DNA of 64,000 nt from an uncultured Oscillospiraceae bacterium (lineage in GTDB: Bacteria; Bacillota; Clostridia; Oscillospirales; Acutalibacteraceae), in assembly GCA_958366985.1 (NCBI GenBank), contig CATXDC010000009.1:37338-101337 (forward strand). Direction: 5' to 3'. The notes under the pieces were generated by a model, which searched no databases, was not told the DNA's origin, and saw nothing but the letters and a program-made list of their open reading frames with translations. Positions 8,546 through 18,110 of the stretch are shown one piece after another. Position 1 is the stretch's first letter; the number at the start of each line of letters is the position of its first letter. The position numbers were made by a program, and so were the translations under genes.

Positions 8546-9955
8546 ATGGAAAAGGTGAAATTTTATCTTATAACCGATCTCCATTACTATGCACCTGAAC
8601 TTGGCACAAGCGGAAAAGCCTATATAAAGCGTGAAATTCAGGATCAGGTTGTTTTAAAAGAATCCGGAGCTGTAATTGATGCAGCAATCGATTTAATTAT
8701 TGCGGACAAAGAAATAAATATTGTACTGATTCCCGGCGATCTTACCAATAACGGTGAAGCACTTAGCCATAAAGGTATAATTGAAAAGCTCCAGAGACTC
8801 AAAGATGCCGGCAAAAAGGTCTATGTGACAACTGCCACTCATGACTTTAATTCCTATGACCGATTCCCCGAATATTCATCGGAGAGCTGTTATTTCGGAG
8901 AAGAAAGAACTCCTGCCGAGCCAACACCTCGTGAAGCGCTCGCCGAAATGTACCATCCTTTCGGTATGGATGATGCTGTAAGTGTAGAGGAAGAAAGCAT
9001 GTCTTATTCCGTTATGCTGGGTAAAAAAACACGACTCCTCGCTCTTAACGACGACGGCAACGGACATTCTTTCTGCGGATATTTTCCAAATTGCCTTGAC
9101 TGGATTAAACAACAGGCTAAAGAAGCCGCCGAAAATCACGAAACTATTTTTGCAATGACTCATCATCCGCTGCTGCCTCCAATGGAGCTTTATCCTGTAA
9201 TAAGCCAAAGGGATATGCTGGGTGATTATAAAAAAATGGCAGCTTTTCTTTCTGATCTCGGCATCGGTATTGTTTTTACCGGTCATACCCATGAGCAAAA
9301 TGTAAAATTCATCGAAACTGAAAAGGGCAATCGCATTTATGACGTAAACACGGCATCTTTAGTAGGTCATCCTTCACCTATTAGAAAGGTTGAGCTTTCA
9401 CAAAAGGAAGTTAAAATAGAAACACTTCACATTGAAAGCTTTGATGGACTTCCCTCAGGAATGAGTGTAAAAGAATTTTTCATAAGAAAGTTTGATACAC
9501 TCGTCTTAGGCGGCATCGACGCCGCAGTAAACGATCACGAAAAGCTTGCTGACATCCTCAACGGACTGAGCGTACCAAGAAGTTTTGTGGATAACAATAC
9601 TTTACTTATTAAAATAGTGGGAAAAATACTCGATAATGTCACTGTCGGCACTGTTTCAAAGCTTATAGGCTCAAGAGCAGATTACACTGACATAAAGGCT
9701 ATGAAAGTAAAAAATCTTGTAGCTGATGTAATCCGAAATCTTTACGGCGGAGAACAGTTCTATGCCCCCGGAACAGCGGAATATGAAGCGATCATGGGAT
9801 TAGTACACAGACTTTTGGAACTTGCAAAAAAATTCATTCCCAAAGAAGAGCAACCTGAAATAATGAACTCTCTTCCATTGTATATAAGCGAAATTCTATA
9901 TGATGGCGGTTTTGACGATAACAACTGTGTTCTTCCGCTGATAACAGGAAGATAA
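8546..9955 (+). CDS. Calcineurin-like metallophosphoesterase
   Basis: 469 residues. The dinuclear-metal motifs are in order: ITDLHYY (D-x-H), IPGDLTNNG (GD), THDFNS in the place of the usual GNHD, MTHHPLLPP and FTGHTHEQN (GHxH). The Asn of GNHD is replaced by Thr (ATHDF), a departure from most family members. A 200-residue C-terminal extension has no motif I know. The enzyme probably hydrolyses phosphomono- or diesters; the substrate cannot be told. No signal peptide is visible, so it is likely cytoplasmic. Confidence 0.85.
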   Translation: MEKVKFYLITDLHYYAPELGTSGKAYIKREIQDQVVLKESGAVIDAAIDLIIADKEINIVLIPGDLTNNGEALSHKGIIEKLQRLKDAGKKVYVTTATHDFNSYDRFPEYSSESCYFGEERTPAEPTPREALAEMYHPFGMDDAVSVEEESMSYSVMLGKKTRLLALNDDGNGHSFCGYFPNCLDWIKQQAKEAAENHETIFAMTHHPLLPPMELYPVISQRDMLGDYKKMAAFLSDLGIGIVFTGHTHEQNVKFIETEKGNRIYDVNTASLVGHPSPIRKVELSQKEVKIETLHIESFDGLPSGMSVKEFFIRKFDTLVLGGIDAAVNDHEKLADILNGLSVPRSFVDNNTLLIKIVGKILDNVTVGTVSKLIGSRADYTDIKAMKVKNLVADVIRNLYGGEQFYAPGTAEYEAIMGLVHRLLELAKKFIPKEEQPEIMNSLPLYISEILYDGGFDDNNCVLPLITGR

Positions 9956-10294
9956 TCTTAAAATAAAATTTTTCTCTGAAATTTTATGACTTTTCACCAC
10001 AGTAAATCGTTAAAAACACGATTTTGATATGTAATTTTTGCTTTATATGGTAAAATTAATTAACAAATCCGTGTTTTTTCACAGTCAGCAGGGTGCTGAA
10101 TGTCGATTTTGCACAAAAAGTTGCAAGCTTTTTTGTGCGTCAATAATGCATTTCACATATAAAAAATCACTTTTTTTGCTTGACAAACTCTTTTGGTTGT
10201 TGTAAATTGTTATCGATAGCTTATGCTCTAAGGGCATAAAAACAGACAGCCTGAGCTAATAAAGGCTGTAATTTTGAAAGGAGAATACATACCC
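9956..10294. other. Intergenic region: hairpins and lipoprotein promoter
   Basis: About 340 bases without a gene. An A/T inverted repeat lies near 9962-9986. A hairpin with arms GCACAAAAA and TTTTTTGTGC lies at about 10113-10140. The lipoprotein promoter is at 10180-10208. Small hairpins in the 5' leader (around 10222-10240 and 10249-10269) precede the ribosome site. I see no coding potential. Confidence 0.6.
10180..10208 (+). promoter_or_regulatory. Sigma-A-type promoter of lipoprotein 1
   Basis: TTGACA at 10180-10185, 17-base spacer, TAAATT at 10203-10208. The paralogous gene at 11708 has the same -35, spacer and -10 (11605-11633). Confidence 0.7.
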
Positions 10295-11167
10295 ATGAGA
10301 AAGAATCTCGCAAAACTTATCGCTTTGATGATGGCTCTTGTTCTTGTTTTCTCATTCGCAGCATGCGGCGGAAACGATGAAGAGCCCACAACAACAAGTG
10401 CAAACAACGAAGTCGTTACAGAAGATGCAGGCACACCCGGTGAAACAGGTGACACATCTGCTTCCGATGAAACAGGCGACACAGCTACTCCCGGTGAAAC
10501 AGGCGACACAGCTGCTCCTGGTTCCACAAGCAAGAACGACAATACTCCTGCTCCCGGCGGAGTTGCAGCACCTACTGACAAAGCAGCTGGTGTAAAGCTT
10601 TACAACGACGCTCTTGGTAAGGTTTCCAGCACAAAAACTTATGTTGACCGTAAACTTACAAAGAAAAAGATTATGGGAATAGACCTTGATACATTTGGTG
10701 ATGTTTCCGGCACATTCGCAAACGGCAGCGGCTACGTTAACGTTAAGCTTTCTGCTCTCAGCGCAGGCGATGTTACAAACTACAGCTACACAACAAGCGG
10801 AAACAACTATGTTATGACATTCACTCTTGGTACTGTAAAGGGTGGTACAAACCTTAAGCATGGTAATGGCGGTTATATGTACTTCCTTACAATGGATGAA
10901 GTAGAAAAGACCGTTCTTGATATCGGTAATTTGCTCAGCGGCGGCAATTTCGATATCACAATGTATAAAGATAAATCCACAATCGAGCTTCAGGGCGGTA
11001 AGCTTGTTGTAACAGTTGACAAGAATACCGGTAAAATGTCAAAGGCTACACTTACTTTCAAAGAAGTTATCGAAGGCAAGTGCAAAGCAGCTATCTCAGG
11101 ACCTATTGCTGTAAACGCAACAGCAGACCTTGTAGGTGAAGGTACAGTTTCTTTCGAACTTAAATAA
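10295..11167 (+). CDS. Secreted lipoprotein with threonine/glycine repeat linker (paralog 1)
   Basis: The N-terminus is a lipoprotein signal: basic MRKNLAK, a hydrophobic stretch, then the lipobox SFAAC at about residues 22-26. A low-complexity linker (about residues 32-85) holds repeats of the unit ETGDTA(T/A)PG. The C-terminal domain (about 95-290) begins GVKLYNDALGKVSS and is shared with the gene at 11708; I do not recognise it. The ATG at 10295 is chosen because it starts a proper signal peptide and has an AAGGAG site. Surface-exposed, function unknown; the strong promoter and codon use suggest good expression. Confidence 0.8.
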   Translation: MRKNLAKLIALMMALVLVFSFAACGGNDEEPTTTSANNEVVTEDAGTPGETGDTSASDETGDTATPGETGDTAAPGSTSKNDNTPAPGGVAAPTDKAAGVKLYNDALGKVSSTKTYVDRKLTKKKIMGIDLDTFGDVSGTFANGSGYVNVKLSALSAGDVTNYSYTTSGNNYVMTFTLGTVKGGTNLKHGNGGYMYFLTMDEVEKTVLDIGNLLSGGNFDITMYKDKSTIELQGGKLVVTVDKNTGKMSKATLTFKEVIEGKCKAAISGPIAVNATADLVGEGTVSFELK

Positions 11168-11184
11168 TTGAATTTTTAAATTTT

Positions 11185-11220
11185 GAAAACCACTTAGAGT
11201 ATTCTAAGTGGTTTTCTTTT
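11185..11220 (+). terminator. Terminator of lipoprotein 1
   Basis: 14-bp perfect stem (GAAAACCACTTAGA and complement), GTAT loop, then a T run. Confidence 0.9.
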
Positions 11221-11309
11221 TATCAAATTTTAATAGTAAAACTGTAAAATAAAAATGGTATTGCATAAAGAATAGCAAAAATCATCACCTTCATAAAAAA
11301 CAAAGGAAG

Positions 11310-11477
11310 TAATTCCATTATACTTACCTTTACAAAAGTTATAAACGGTAAAGTCAATAGCCTACTGTCGGCTTCATCGCTATTGATGCAGACGCCTTTG
11401 TTGAAGGCTACTGCACAGTAAATTACAACTTCTCATAAACTTAAAACATATTTTACCGTCCGGTTAAATCCGGAGGG
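11310..11477 (+). pseudogene. Decayed 3' end of a third lipoprotein paralog with its terminator
   Basis: Translation gives LTFTKVINGKV and then, after a one-base frameshift near 11357, PTVGFIAIDADAF, VEGYCTVNYNFS and a stop near 11437. This matches the ends of both neighbouring lipoproteins, closest to PIVGSLAIDAAAD and VEGSCSVNYKF of the gene at 11708. The CCGTCCGG hairpin that follows (11456-11477) matches the downstream gene's terminator but has lost one base pair. No signal peptide or N-terminal part can be found upstream, so only the 3' end remains. The whole 11221-11600 stretch has no intact gene. Confidence 0.8.
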
Positions 11478-11604
11478 TTTTTATTGATTTTTTGATATGT
11501 AGACAGACTTTTTCTTTATATTAATTTTTTCAAATAACCACAATGTGTTTTCTTCTAAAGTTGCCTTACTATATCTAATTTATACATAATTCTTCACCAT
11601 ACCA

Positions 11605-11633
11605 TTGACAAGCAGATTATGATATAGTAAATT
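11605..11633 (+). promoter_or_regulatory. Sigma-A-type promoter of lipoprotein 2
   Basis: TTGACA at 11605-11610, 17-base spacer, TAAATT at 11628-11633; same layout as the promoter at 10180. Confidence 0.7.
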
Positions 11634-11707
11634 TATAGTTAGTTTATAATTTGTTTATTTTTATAAACTTCAGCATTTAACCATAATCTGAGGAGGAACA
11701 CACATTA

Positions 11708-12595
11708 ATGAAAAATCTTTTTGCAAAAGCCACAGCACTGCTTATTACAATTATTATAATATTTTCGCTGACGGCATGCGGTGATAAAAGCGAATCAGAC
11801 GTCATTACCACTGGCAATAATCAGACAGATGTAAATTCAGAATTCTACAGCGACATCACTGAAACTGAAAGCGACACTGACTCTGCTAATAATTCAACTG
11901 AAACAGAAGCTACATTAAAAACCGAAACTTCAAGCAAAGCCTCTGAAACACAGCCAACTTCCACTTCAAACGGAAATTCCGTTGCAATCCCTAATGATAT
12001 TGCTTCAGGAGTAAAGCTTTATAATGACGCTGTTGCAAAAAATAAAAACACAGGCGCCTCAATAGTACGCAAAATAAACTCAGCTAAAGCTAATGCAGGT
12101 TTTATAAAAATAGATCTGCTGTCTTTTGACAATGTTGAAACAATTTTTGCAAAGGGCAACGGTCCTATTAATAACCATCTTTCTTCCCTCAGCTCAAAAT
12201 ATGTAAAGGACTTTTCATCAAAAGACCTTGGCAGCAGTTATGAGCTTAAATTCAAATTAAAAGAAGCTACCTGCGATCAGAATACAAAAGTCGGAGCTTT
12301 CGGATATATGCACTTCATCACCATGGATGAAGTTGAAGTTTTGGTAAAGCAGATGTGCGGAGAACTTACAGGCAGTTCAGACGGCGTAAAGGTTTACAAA
12401 GACCAGACAAAGCTTTTACTGCGCGACGGTGTACTTACAGTAAACATAAATAAGAACACAGGAAAAATGACATCTGCCACACTTTCATACATAGAAGTCA
12501 TCAACGGAAAAATCAAAGCGCCCATTGTCGGATCCCTTGCAATTGATGCAGCTGCGGATGTTGAAGGTTCCTGCTCAGTAAATTACAAATTCTAA
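11708..12595 (+). CDS. Secreted lipoprotein (paralog 2)
   Basis: 295 residues: signal peptide with lipobox SLTAC at about residues 21-25, a Ser/Thr/Glu-rich linker to about residue 95, then the same C-terminal domain as the gene at 10295 (GVKLYNDAVAK, a YMHFITMDEVE block, and the PIVGSLAIDAAAD ending). The linker is unrelated in sequence to the repeat linker of paralog 1, so linkers evolve faster than the domain. AGGAGG precedes the ATG. Surface lipoprotein of unknown function; not part of an obvious operon. Confidence 0.8.
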   Translation: MKNLFAKATALLITIIIIFSLTACGDKSESDVITTGNNQTDVNSEFYSDITETESDTDSANNSTETEATLKTETSSKASETQPTSTSNGNSVAIPNDIASGVKLYNDAVAKNKNTGASIVRKINSAKANAGFIKIDLLSFDNVETIFAKGNGPINNHLSSLSSKYVKDFSSKDLGSSYELKFKLKEATCDQNTKVGAFGYMHFITMDEVEVLVKQMCGELTGSSDGVKVYKDQTKLLLRDGVLTVNINKNTGKMTSATLSYIEVINGKIKAPIVGSLAIDAAADVEGSCSVNYKF

Positions 12596-12607
12596 TAAAC
12601 CAATTTT

Positions 12608-12634
12608 CCGTCCGGTTAAGCCGGACGGATTTTC
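12608..12634 (+). terminator. Terminator of lipoprotein 2
   Basis: Perfect 8-bp stem CCGTCCGG/CCGGACGG, loop TTAAG, then a T-rich stretch. Confidence 0.85.
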
Positions 12635-12728
12635 TATTTTTAAAGTTTATTACCTAATCCTGAGGTTAAAATAAACAGGTATAAGTAAACTACTTACCTA
12701 TATCATTAACTTTCAGGAGTGATTAGCT

Positions 12729-14273
12729 ATAAACATCAAAACAAAAAGTTCTTCTTCAAAAATGCTGATCAACCTTATCAGCTCACTGGTGGTTTTCGGT
12801 ATTAACCTTATAATACAGTTTTTCTTTTCGCCATATATTGTCCGTGAACTGGGAGCTGAGGCAAACGGCTTTATTACCCTTGCAAACAACTTTATAACAT
12901 ATGCATCTTTGCTCACTTCCGCTCTTAATTCGATGTCCGGACGATTTATTTCAATGGCATATCATCAGCATGATACGGAGATGTCTAACCGTTACTATAC
13001 CGCTTCCTTTGTAAGCGGATTTTTTGCTGTGGGTATTTTACTTGTTCCAGTATTCTTCACGGTAATGTATCTTGAAAAAATTCTCAATATTCCTACTGCA
13101 CTTATCGGAGATGTTAAACTTCTTTTCACCCTTGTATTTATAAATTTCTTTCTTATAACCGCTTTCACCCCATGGGCAGCGGCAACATATGTCACTAATA
13201 CACTCTACCTTAAATCTCTGCGCACAATGGAATCCCAGATAATTAAAGTAATCGTTATAACGGGACTTTTTGTATTTCTCAAACCGTCAATTATATATGT
13301 GGGCTTTGCCTCACTTCTGGCTACAATTTTTGTCACGGTAACATCTTTTTATTATAAGCGGCGTCTGCTTCCTGAAATAAATGTTAAAAAAGCATATTTT
13401 CATGTAAGAGACTGCGTAAAACTGTTTTTTGCCGGAATGTGGAACACCGTAAATCAAACGGGAAATATGCTTTCCGGAGGACTGGATATTCTAATCAGCA
13501 ATCTTTTTCTGGGATACGAAGAAATGGGACTTTTATCAATAGCCAAGGGAATATCGGGAGTAATTGCAAATCTTTCCACCACTCTTATCGGAATATTTGC
13601 TCCTCAGACTACTATGAAATACGCTGCGGGTAAACCAAAAGAAATTGTCCCTATTCTTAAAAGAGGATGCCGCATCTGTTCTCTGTTAACCGCTCTGCCC
13701 GTGGGTGGATTTCTCGCTATGGGACAAGAATTTTTCAGTCTTTGGATGCCCGGAGAAAACTCCGATGTACTTTATGTTCTCACTGCCCTTTCCTCTATCC
13801 ACTTTGCTTTTACCGCCGGAGCACAGTGTCTTATAAATGTCTTTACTGCCACAAATCGTTTAAAACTCAGTTCGGTTTCTGTGCTCTCTTCAGGACTTTT
13901 AGGAACTGTGACAGCTTTAATTTTCATAAAAGTTAATCCCTCTCTTGGGGTTTACGGTGTTGCCGGTATAAGCGGCGCATTCATACTGCTAAGAACTGTG
14001 TTCTTTATAATACCCTTTTCGGCCAAATATCTTAATGAGCCTGTTAAAACTTTTTTCCCTGAGATATTTGTATCCCTATACTGCACAGGAGCGGTATTTT
14101 TCTGCGGAGTTATTTTCAGAATCCTTTTTTCTCCCCAAAGCTGGATTTCCCTGATCTTTGCCGCAGCTCTCACCGCCCTTTTCGGAATGGTTATTTCACT
14201 TCCTGTTGCTCTAAACAAAAATGATATAAAACTTATTATTTCATTTTCAAAAAAGTACTTTGTAAAACACTGA
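12729..14273 (+). CDS. Polysaccharide flippase (MATE/Wzx-like), probable ATA start
   Basis: A membrane protein of the MOP superfamily with about 12-14 hydrophobic segments and the family start MLINLISSLVVFGINLIIQF...YIVRELGAEANGFI. It probably moves lipid-linked sugars across the membrane. The only ordinary in-frame start is ATG 12762, which has no ribosome site. An AGGAG lies at 12715-12719, nine bases before an in-frame ATA at 12729, which would add the basic, serine-rich N-terminus NIKTKSSSSK after the initiator. I therefore annotate from ATA, with ATG 12762 as the alternative. No glycosyltransferases are beside it, so its substrate is open. Confidence 0.75.
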   Translation: MNIKTKSSSSKMLINLISSLVVFGINLIIQFFFSPYIVRELGAEANGFITLANNFITYASLLTSALNSMSGRFISMAYHQHDTEMSNRYYTASFVSGFFAVGILLVPVFFTVMYLEKILNIPTALIGDVKLLFTLVFINFFLITAFTPWAAATYVTNTLYLKSLRTMESQIIKVIVITGLFVFLKPSIIYVGFASLLATIFVTVTSFYYKRRLLPEINVKKAYFHVRDCVKLFFAGMWNTVNQTGNMLSGGLDILISNLFLGYEEMGLLSIAKGISGVIANLSTTLIGIFAPQTTMKYAAGKPKEIVPILKRGCRICSLLTALPVGGFLAMGQEFFSLWMPGENSDVLYVLTALSSIHFAFTAGAQCLINVFTATNRLKLSSVSVLSSGLLGTVTALIFIKVNPSLGVYGVAGISGAFILLRTVFFIIPFSAKYLNEPVKTFFPEIFVSLYCTGAVFFCGVIFRILFSPQSWISLIFAAALTALFGMVISLPVALNKNDIKLIISFSKKYFVKH

Positions 14274-14395
14274 GTGAAGAATCGCAAACCTAAAAACGTC
14301 TTGCTTCTTTAACAGAAATTTTATTTTCAGCGGCAAAGTTATATGTTCATTAAGAAATGAGTGCATTTTTCTATGATTAATTAAGAAAAAACAGT

Positions 14396-14423
14396 AGCGT
14401 TTTCTTTTTACATCTGTTATAAT
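14396..14423 (+). promoter_or_regulatory. Possible ppdK promoter
   Basis: TATAAT at 14418-14423, with a weak -35 (TAGCGT) 17 bases upstream. The roughly 80-base leader downstream has arms GTTGT...ACAAC around 14431-14470 that could pair. Confidence 0.45.
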
Positions 14424-14507
14424 ACCATTAGGTTGTCGGGGTACAGCTTTTTTGTTGCTGCCCGGAACAACACAAGGACACAAAAAAATTAATGGAGGTA
14501 GATCCCG

Positions 14508-17153
14508 ATGAGCTACAAGTATGTTTACCTGTTCAGCGAAGGTAACGGCACAATGAGAGAAATCCTCGGCGGTAAGGGCGCAAACCTTGCTGAGATGACA
14601 AATCTCGGTATGCCTGTTCCCCAGGGCTTCACTGTTTCTACAGAAGCTTGCACACGCTACTATGATGACGGAAAAGTTATCGCTTCCGACATCGAGGAGC
14701 AGATTTATGAATATCTCGGAAAGATGGAGGAAATCAACGGTAAGAAGTTTGGCGATACAAAGAATCCCCTTCTTGTTTCCGTTCGTTCAGGTGCAAGAGC
14801 ATCCATGCCCGGCATGATGGACACAATCCTTAACCTCGGTCTTAACGATGAGGTTGCTGCTGGTCTTATTGCAGGTAACCCCGATCCCAAGTTTGAAAGA
14901 TTCGTTTACGACTCATATCGTCGTTTCATCCAGATGTTCTCCGACGTTGTTATGGAGCTTTCCAAGAAGCGTTTCGAAGAGATCATCGACGATGTTAAGG
15001 CTAAGAAGGGCGTAAAGAACGACATCGATCTTGATGTTAACGATATGAAAGAGCTCGTTAAGCTCTTCAAAGAGTTCTATAAGTCAGAGAAAGGTGAGGA
15101 TTTCCCCACCGATCCCAAAACTCAGCTTATGGAAGCTATCAAGGCTGTTTTCCGTTCATGGGACAACCCCCGTGCAAACGTTTACCGCCGCATGAACGAC
15201 ATTCCCTATTCATGGGGTACTGCCGTTAACGTTCAGCCCATGGTTTTCGGTAACCTTAACGAGAATTCAGGTACAGGCGTTGCCTTCACACGTGACCCCG
15301 CTACTGGCGAAAAGGCTCTCTTCGGTGAGTACCTTATCAACGCTCAGGGTGAAGACGTTGTTGCAGGCGTTCGTACTCCCTCCCCCATTGCAAAGCTTAA
15401 GGAGGATATGCCTGAGGTTTACAATCAGTTCGCAGAGATTGCTAACAGACTTGAGAACCACTACAAAGATATGCAGGATATGGAGTTCACTATCGAAAAC
15501 GGTAAGCTCTATATGCTTCAGACAAGAAACGGTAAGAGAACAGCTGCTGCTGCTCTTAAGATCGCCGTTGACCTTGTTGACGAGGGCATGATCGACGAGG
15601 AAGAAGCAGTTCTTCGTGTTGAGCCCAAGCAGCTTGACGCTCTTCTTCATCCCCAGTTCGATGCTAAAGCTCTTAAGGCTGCTACTCCCGTTGGAGCAGG
15701 TCTTGCTGCTTCTCCCGGAGCTGCTTGCGGTAAAGTTGTCTTCACAGCTGAAGACGCTAAAGAGTGGGCTGAAAAAGGCGAGAAGGTTGTTCTTGTTCGT
15801 CTTGAGACAAGCCCCGAGGACATCGAGGGTATGGCTGCCGCTCAGGGTATCCTGACAGTTCGCGGCGGTATGACTTCTCACGCTGCTGTTGTTGCTCGTG
15901 GTATGGGTACATGCTGCGTTTCCGGCTGCGGTGAAATCACAATGCACGCTGATCAGAAGTACTTCGAGCTTGCTGGCAAGGAGTACCACGAGGGCGACTA
16001 CATCTCCCTTGACGGTTCAACAGGTAAGATCTACGGTGAGGCTATCCCCACTGTTGAAGCTGAAATTTCCGGCGACTTCGGCCGCTTCATGGCTTGGGCT
16101 GACGAGAGAAGAGTTCTCAAAGTTCGCACCAACGCTGATAACCCCAGAGATACAGCTCAGGCTGTTCACTTCGGCGCAGAGGGCATCGGCCTTTGCCGTA
16201 CAGAGCACATGTTCTTTGAAGGCGACAGAATCAAGGCTATCCGTGAGATGATCGTTTCAAAGACAGTTGAAGAGAGAGAAAAGGCTCTTGCTAAGATCCT
16301 TCCCCTTCAGCAGGGCGACTTCGAGGCTATGTACAGAGAGCTTGCTGGACGTCCCATGACAGTCCGCTTCCTCGATCCGCCTCTCCACGAGTTCGTTCCT
16401 CAGAAGGAAGAAGATATCGTTGAGCTTGCTGGCGAGATGAACATCTCCGTTGACGAGCTTAAGGCAATTATCGAAGGCCTTCACGAGTTCAACCCCATGA
16501 TGGGTCACAGAGGATGCCGTCTTGCAGTAACTTATCCCGAAATTGCTGCAATGCAGACAACAGCTGTTATCAAGGCTGCTATTGCTGTTAACGCTGAGCA
16601 TCCTGAGTACAACATCGTTCCTGAGATCATGATTCCCCTTGTTGGCGAAATCAAAGAGCTCAAGTTCGTTAAGGATGTTGTTACTAAGACTGCTGACGCA
16701 ATCATCGCTGACGCAGGCGTTGAGCTTTCATACAAAGTTGGTACAATGATCGAGATCCCCCGTGCAGCTCTTACAGCTGACGAGATCGCTCAGGAAGCAG
16801 AGTTCTTCAGCTTCGGTACTAACGACCTTACTCAGATGACATTCGGCTTTAGCCGTGATGACGCTGGTAAGTTCCTTGACGCTTACTATGATAACAAGAT
16901 CTACGAGTCAGATCCCTTCGCTAAGCTTGACCAGGTTGGCGTTGGTAAGCTCGTTAAGATGGCTGCTGAGCTTGGCCGCAAGACACGTCCCGACATCAAA
17001 CTCGGAATCTGCGGTGAGCACGGCGGAGATCCCAGCTCTGTTGAGTTCTGCCACAACATCGGCCTCAACTATGTTTCCTGCTCACCTTACCGTGTGCCGA
17101 TCGCACGTCTTGCTGCTGCACAGGCTGCTATCAAGGAAAAGAGAGCTAAATAA
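14508..17153 (+). CDS. ppdK: Pyruvate, phosphate dikinase
   Basis: Interconverts pyruvate, ATP and phosphate with PEP, AMP and pyrophosphate; in clostridia it works in PPi-linked glycolysis. 881 residues, the usual full length. Visible blocks: ATP-grasp N-terminus with GGKGANLAEMT and RSGARASMPGMMDT, the swivelling phospho-His domain GGMTSHAAVVARGMG, and the PEP-binding barrel ending ICGEHGGDP. A GGAGG site precedes the ATG. Codon choice is strongly biased to GCT, CTT, GTT and AAG compared with neighbours, suggesting high expression. It is a single-gene unit with its own terminator. Confidence 0.97.
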   Translation: MSYKYVYLFSEGNGTMREILGGKGANLAEMTNLGMPVPQGFTVSTEACTRYYDDGKVIASDIEEQIYEYLGKMEEINGKKFGDTKNPLLVSVRSGARASMPGMMDTILNLGLNDEVAAGLIAGNPDPKFERFVYDSYRRFIQMFSDVVMELSKKRFEEIIDDVKAKKGVKNDIDLDVNDMKELVKLFKEFYKSEKGEDFPTDPKTQLMEAIKAVFRSWDNPRANVYRRMNDIPYSWGTAVNVQPMVFGNLNENSGTGVAFTRDPATGEKALFGEYLINAQGEDVVAGVRTPSPIAKLKEDMPEVYNQFAEIANRLENHYKDMQDMEFTIENGKLYMLQTRNGKRTAAAALKIAVDLVDEGMIDEEEAVLRVEPKQLDALLHPQFDAKALKAATPVGAGLAASPGAACGKVVFTAEDAKEWAEKGEKVVLVRLETSPEDIEGMAAAQGILTVRGGMTSHAAVVARGMGTCCVSGCGEITMHADQKYFELAGKEYHEGDYISLDGSTGKIYGEAIPTVEAEISGDFGRFMAWADERRVLKVRTNADNPRDTAQAVHFGAEGIGLCRTEHMFFEGDRIKAIREMIVSKTVEEREKALAKILPLQQGDFEAMYRELAGRPMTVRFLDPPLHEFVPQKEEDIVELAGEMNISVDELKAIIEGLHEFNPMMGHRGCRLAVTYPEIAAMQTTAVIKAAIAVNAEHPEYNIVPEIMIPLVGEIKELKFVKDVVTKTADAIIADAGVELSYKVGTMIEIPRAALTADEIAQEAEFFSFGTNDLTQMTFGFSRDDAGKFLDAYYDNKIYESDPFAKLDQVGVGKLVKMAAELGRKTRPDIKLGICGEHGGDPSSVEFCHNIGLNYVSCSPYRVPIARLAAAQAAIKEKRAK

Positions 17154-17183
17154 GTTAATATTTAAGGTTTCTTAAATAAACTT

Positions 17184-17220
17184 ACCACCCGAAGCTTCGG
17201 CTTCGGGTGGTTTTTGTTTT
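17184..17220 (+). terminator. Terminator of ppdK
   Basis: Strong GC-rich stem CCACCCGAAGC with its complement and a short loop, followed by TTTTTGTTTT. Confidence 0.95.
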
Positions 17221-17435
17221 ACCGCATTTTAGCTCCATTAAAACACATGCAAATTCCGACTGCAAAAACGACTGTGATATTTTATAATAATCTCAAAAGC
17301 AGAGTGACCATTCTCTTTTATACAATGTGATTTAGTCACAGTAATTTTAAATATATATGATATAATAAAACAAAATTTATAACCGGATTCGACTATTATT
17401 TAAGAACAACAATTGCAATTAAACAAGGAGAAACT

Positions 17436-18098
17436 ATGCAGTACTTTATTTCGTTTTTGGAAGGAATTGTAACATTTATATCCCCCTGTCTTCTGCCTAT
17501 GCTGCCCATATACATTTCTTATTTTGCAGGGGACAAAGAGCAAAACAGCAAAACCACCTTTAAAAATGCACTGGGATTTGTGCTTGGCTTTACGGCTGTA
17601 TTTGTAGCTTTAGGCGCTCTGGCCGGAACTTTGGGCAGCTTCCTGAAAGAGTATCAGACTGTCGTAAACATCGTAACCGGCGCTGTGGTAATATTCTTCG
17701 GACTGCATTTTCTCGGAATTTTTCAGCTCAGTATATTCAAAGGCTTCAAAAGCTCAGGAATCAATAAAGAGCTGGGATTTTTCTCGGCAATGGTTTTCGG
17801 TATAATATTTTCCATTGGCTGGACCCCATGTGTAGGTGCTTTTCTCGGTTCGGCGCTGATGATGGCTTCCCAGCAGGGCGAAACCCTGACCGGCGTTATA
17901 ATGCTTCTGTGTTATTCTCTGGGACTTGGCATTCCCTTTGTGGTGAGCGCAATGCTTATAGATAAACTCAAAACGGTATTCGGCTTTATCAAAAAGCACT
18001 ACAATGTAATAAATAAAATATGCGGAATTCTTTTAATTGCGGTAGGTCTGTTTATGATGACGGGACTGCTTGGAAGAGTCCTCAGCGTACTGGGATAA
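17436..18098 (+). CDS. ccdA: CcdA-type thiol-disulfide membrane transporter
   Basis: 220 residues with six hydrophobic segments. Two conserved cysteines sit in SPCLLPMLP (start) and GWTPCVGAFLG (middle), the pair that passes reducing power from cytoplasmic thioredoxin to the outside. AAGGAG precedes the ATG. The next gene, 12 bases on, encodes an extracytoplasmic TlpA/ResA-like thioredoxin, the expected partner, and trxA and trxB follow. Confidence 0.92.
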   Translation: MQYFISFLEGIVTFISPCLLPMLPIYISYFAGDKEQNSKTTFKNALGFVLGFTAVFVALGALAGTLGSFLKEYQTVVNIVTGAVVIFFGLHFLGIFQLSIFKGFKSSGINKELGFFSAMVFGIIFSIGWTPCVGAFLGSALMMASQQGETLTGVIMLLCYSLGLGIPFVVSAMLIDKLKTVFGFIKKHYNVINKICGILLIAVGLFMMTGLLGRVLSVLG

Positions 18099-18110
18099 GG
18101 AGATGAAGAA

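Noticed and set aside
15267..15989. 240-residue open frame opposite ppdK
   Set aside because: It is the reverse-strand shadow of a strongly codon-biased gene (Cys/Ser/Leu-rich, no ribosome site).
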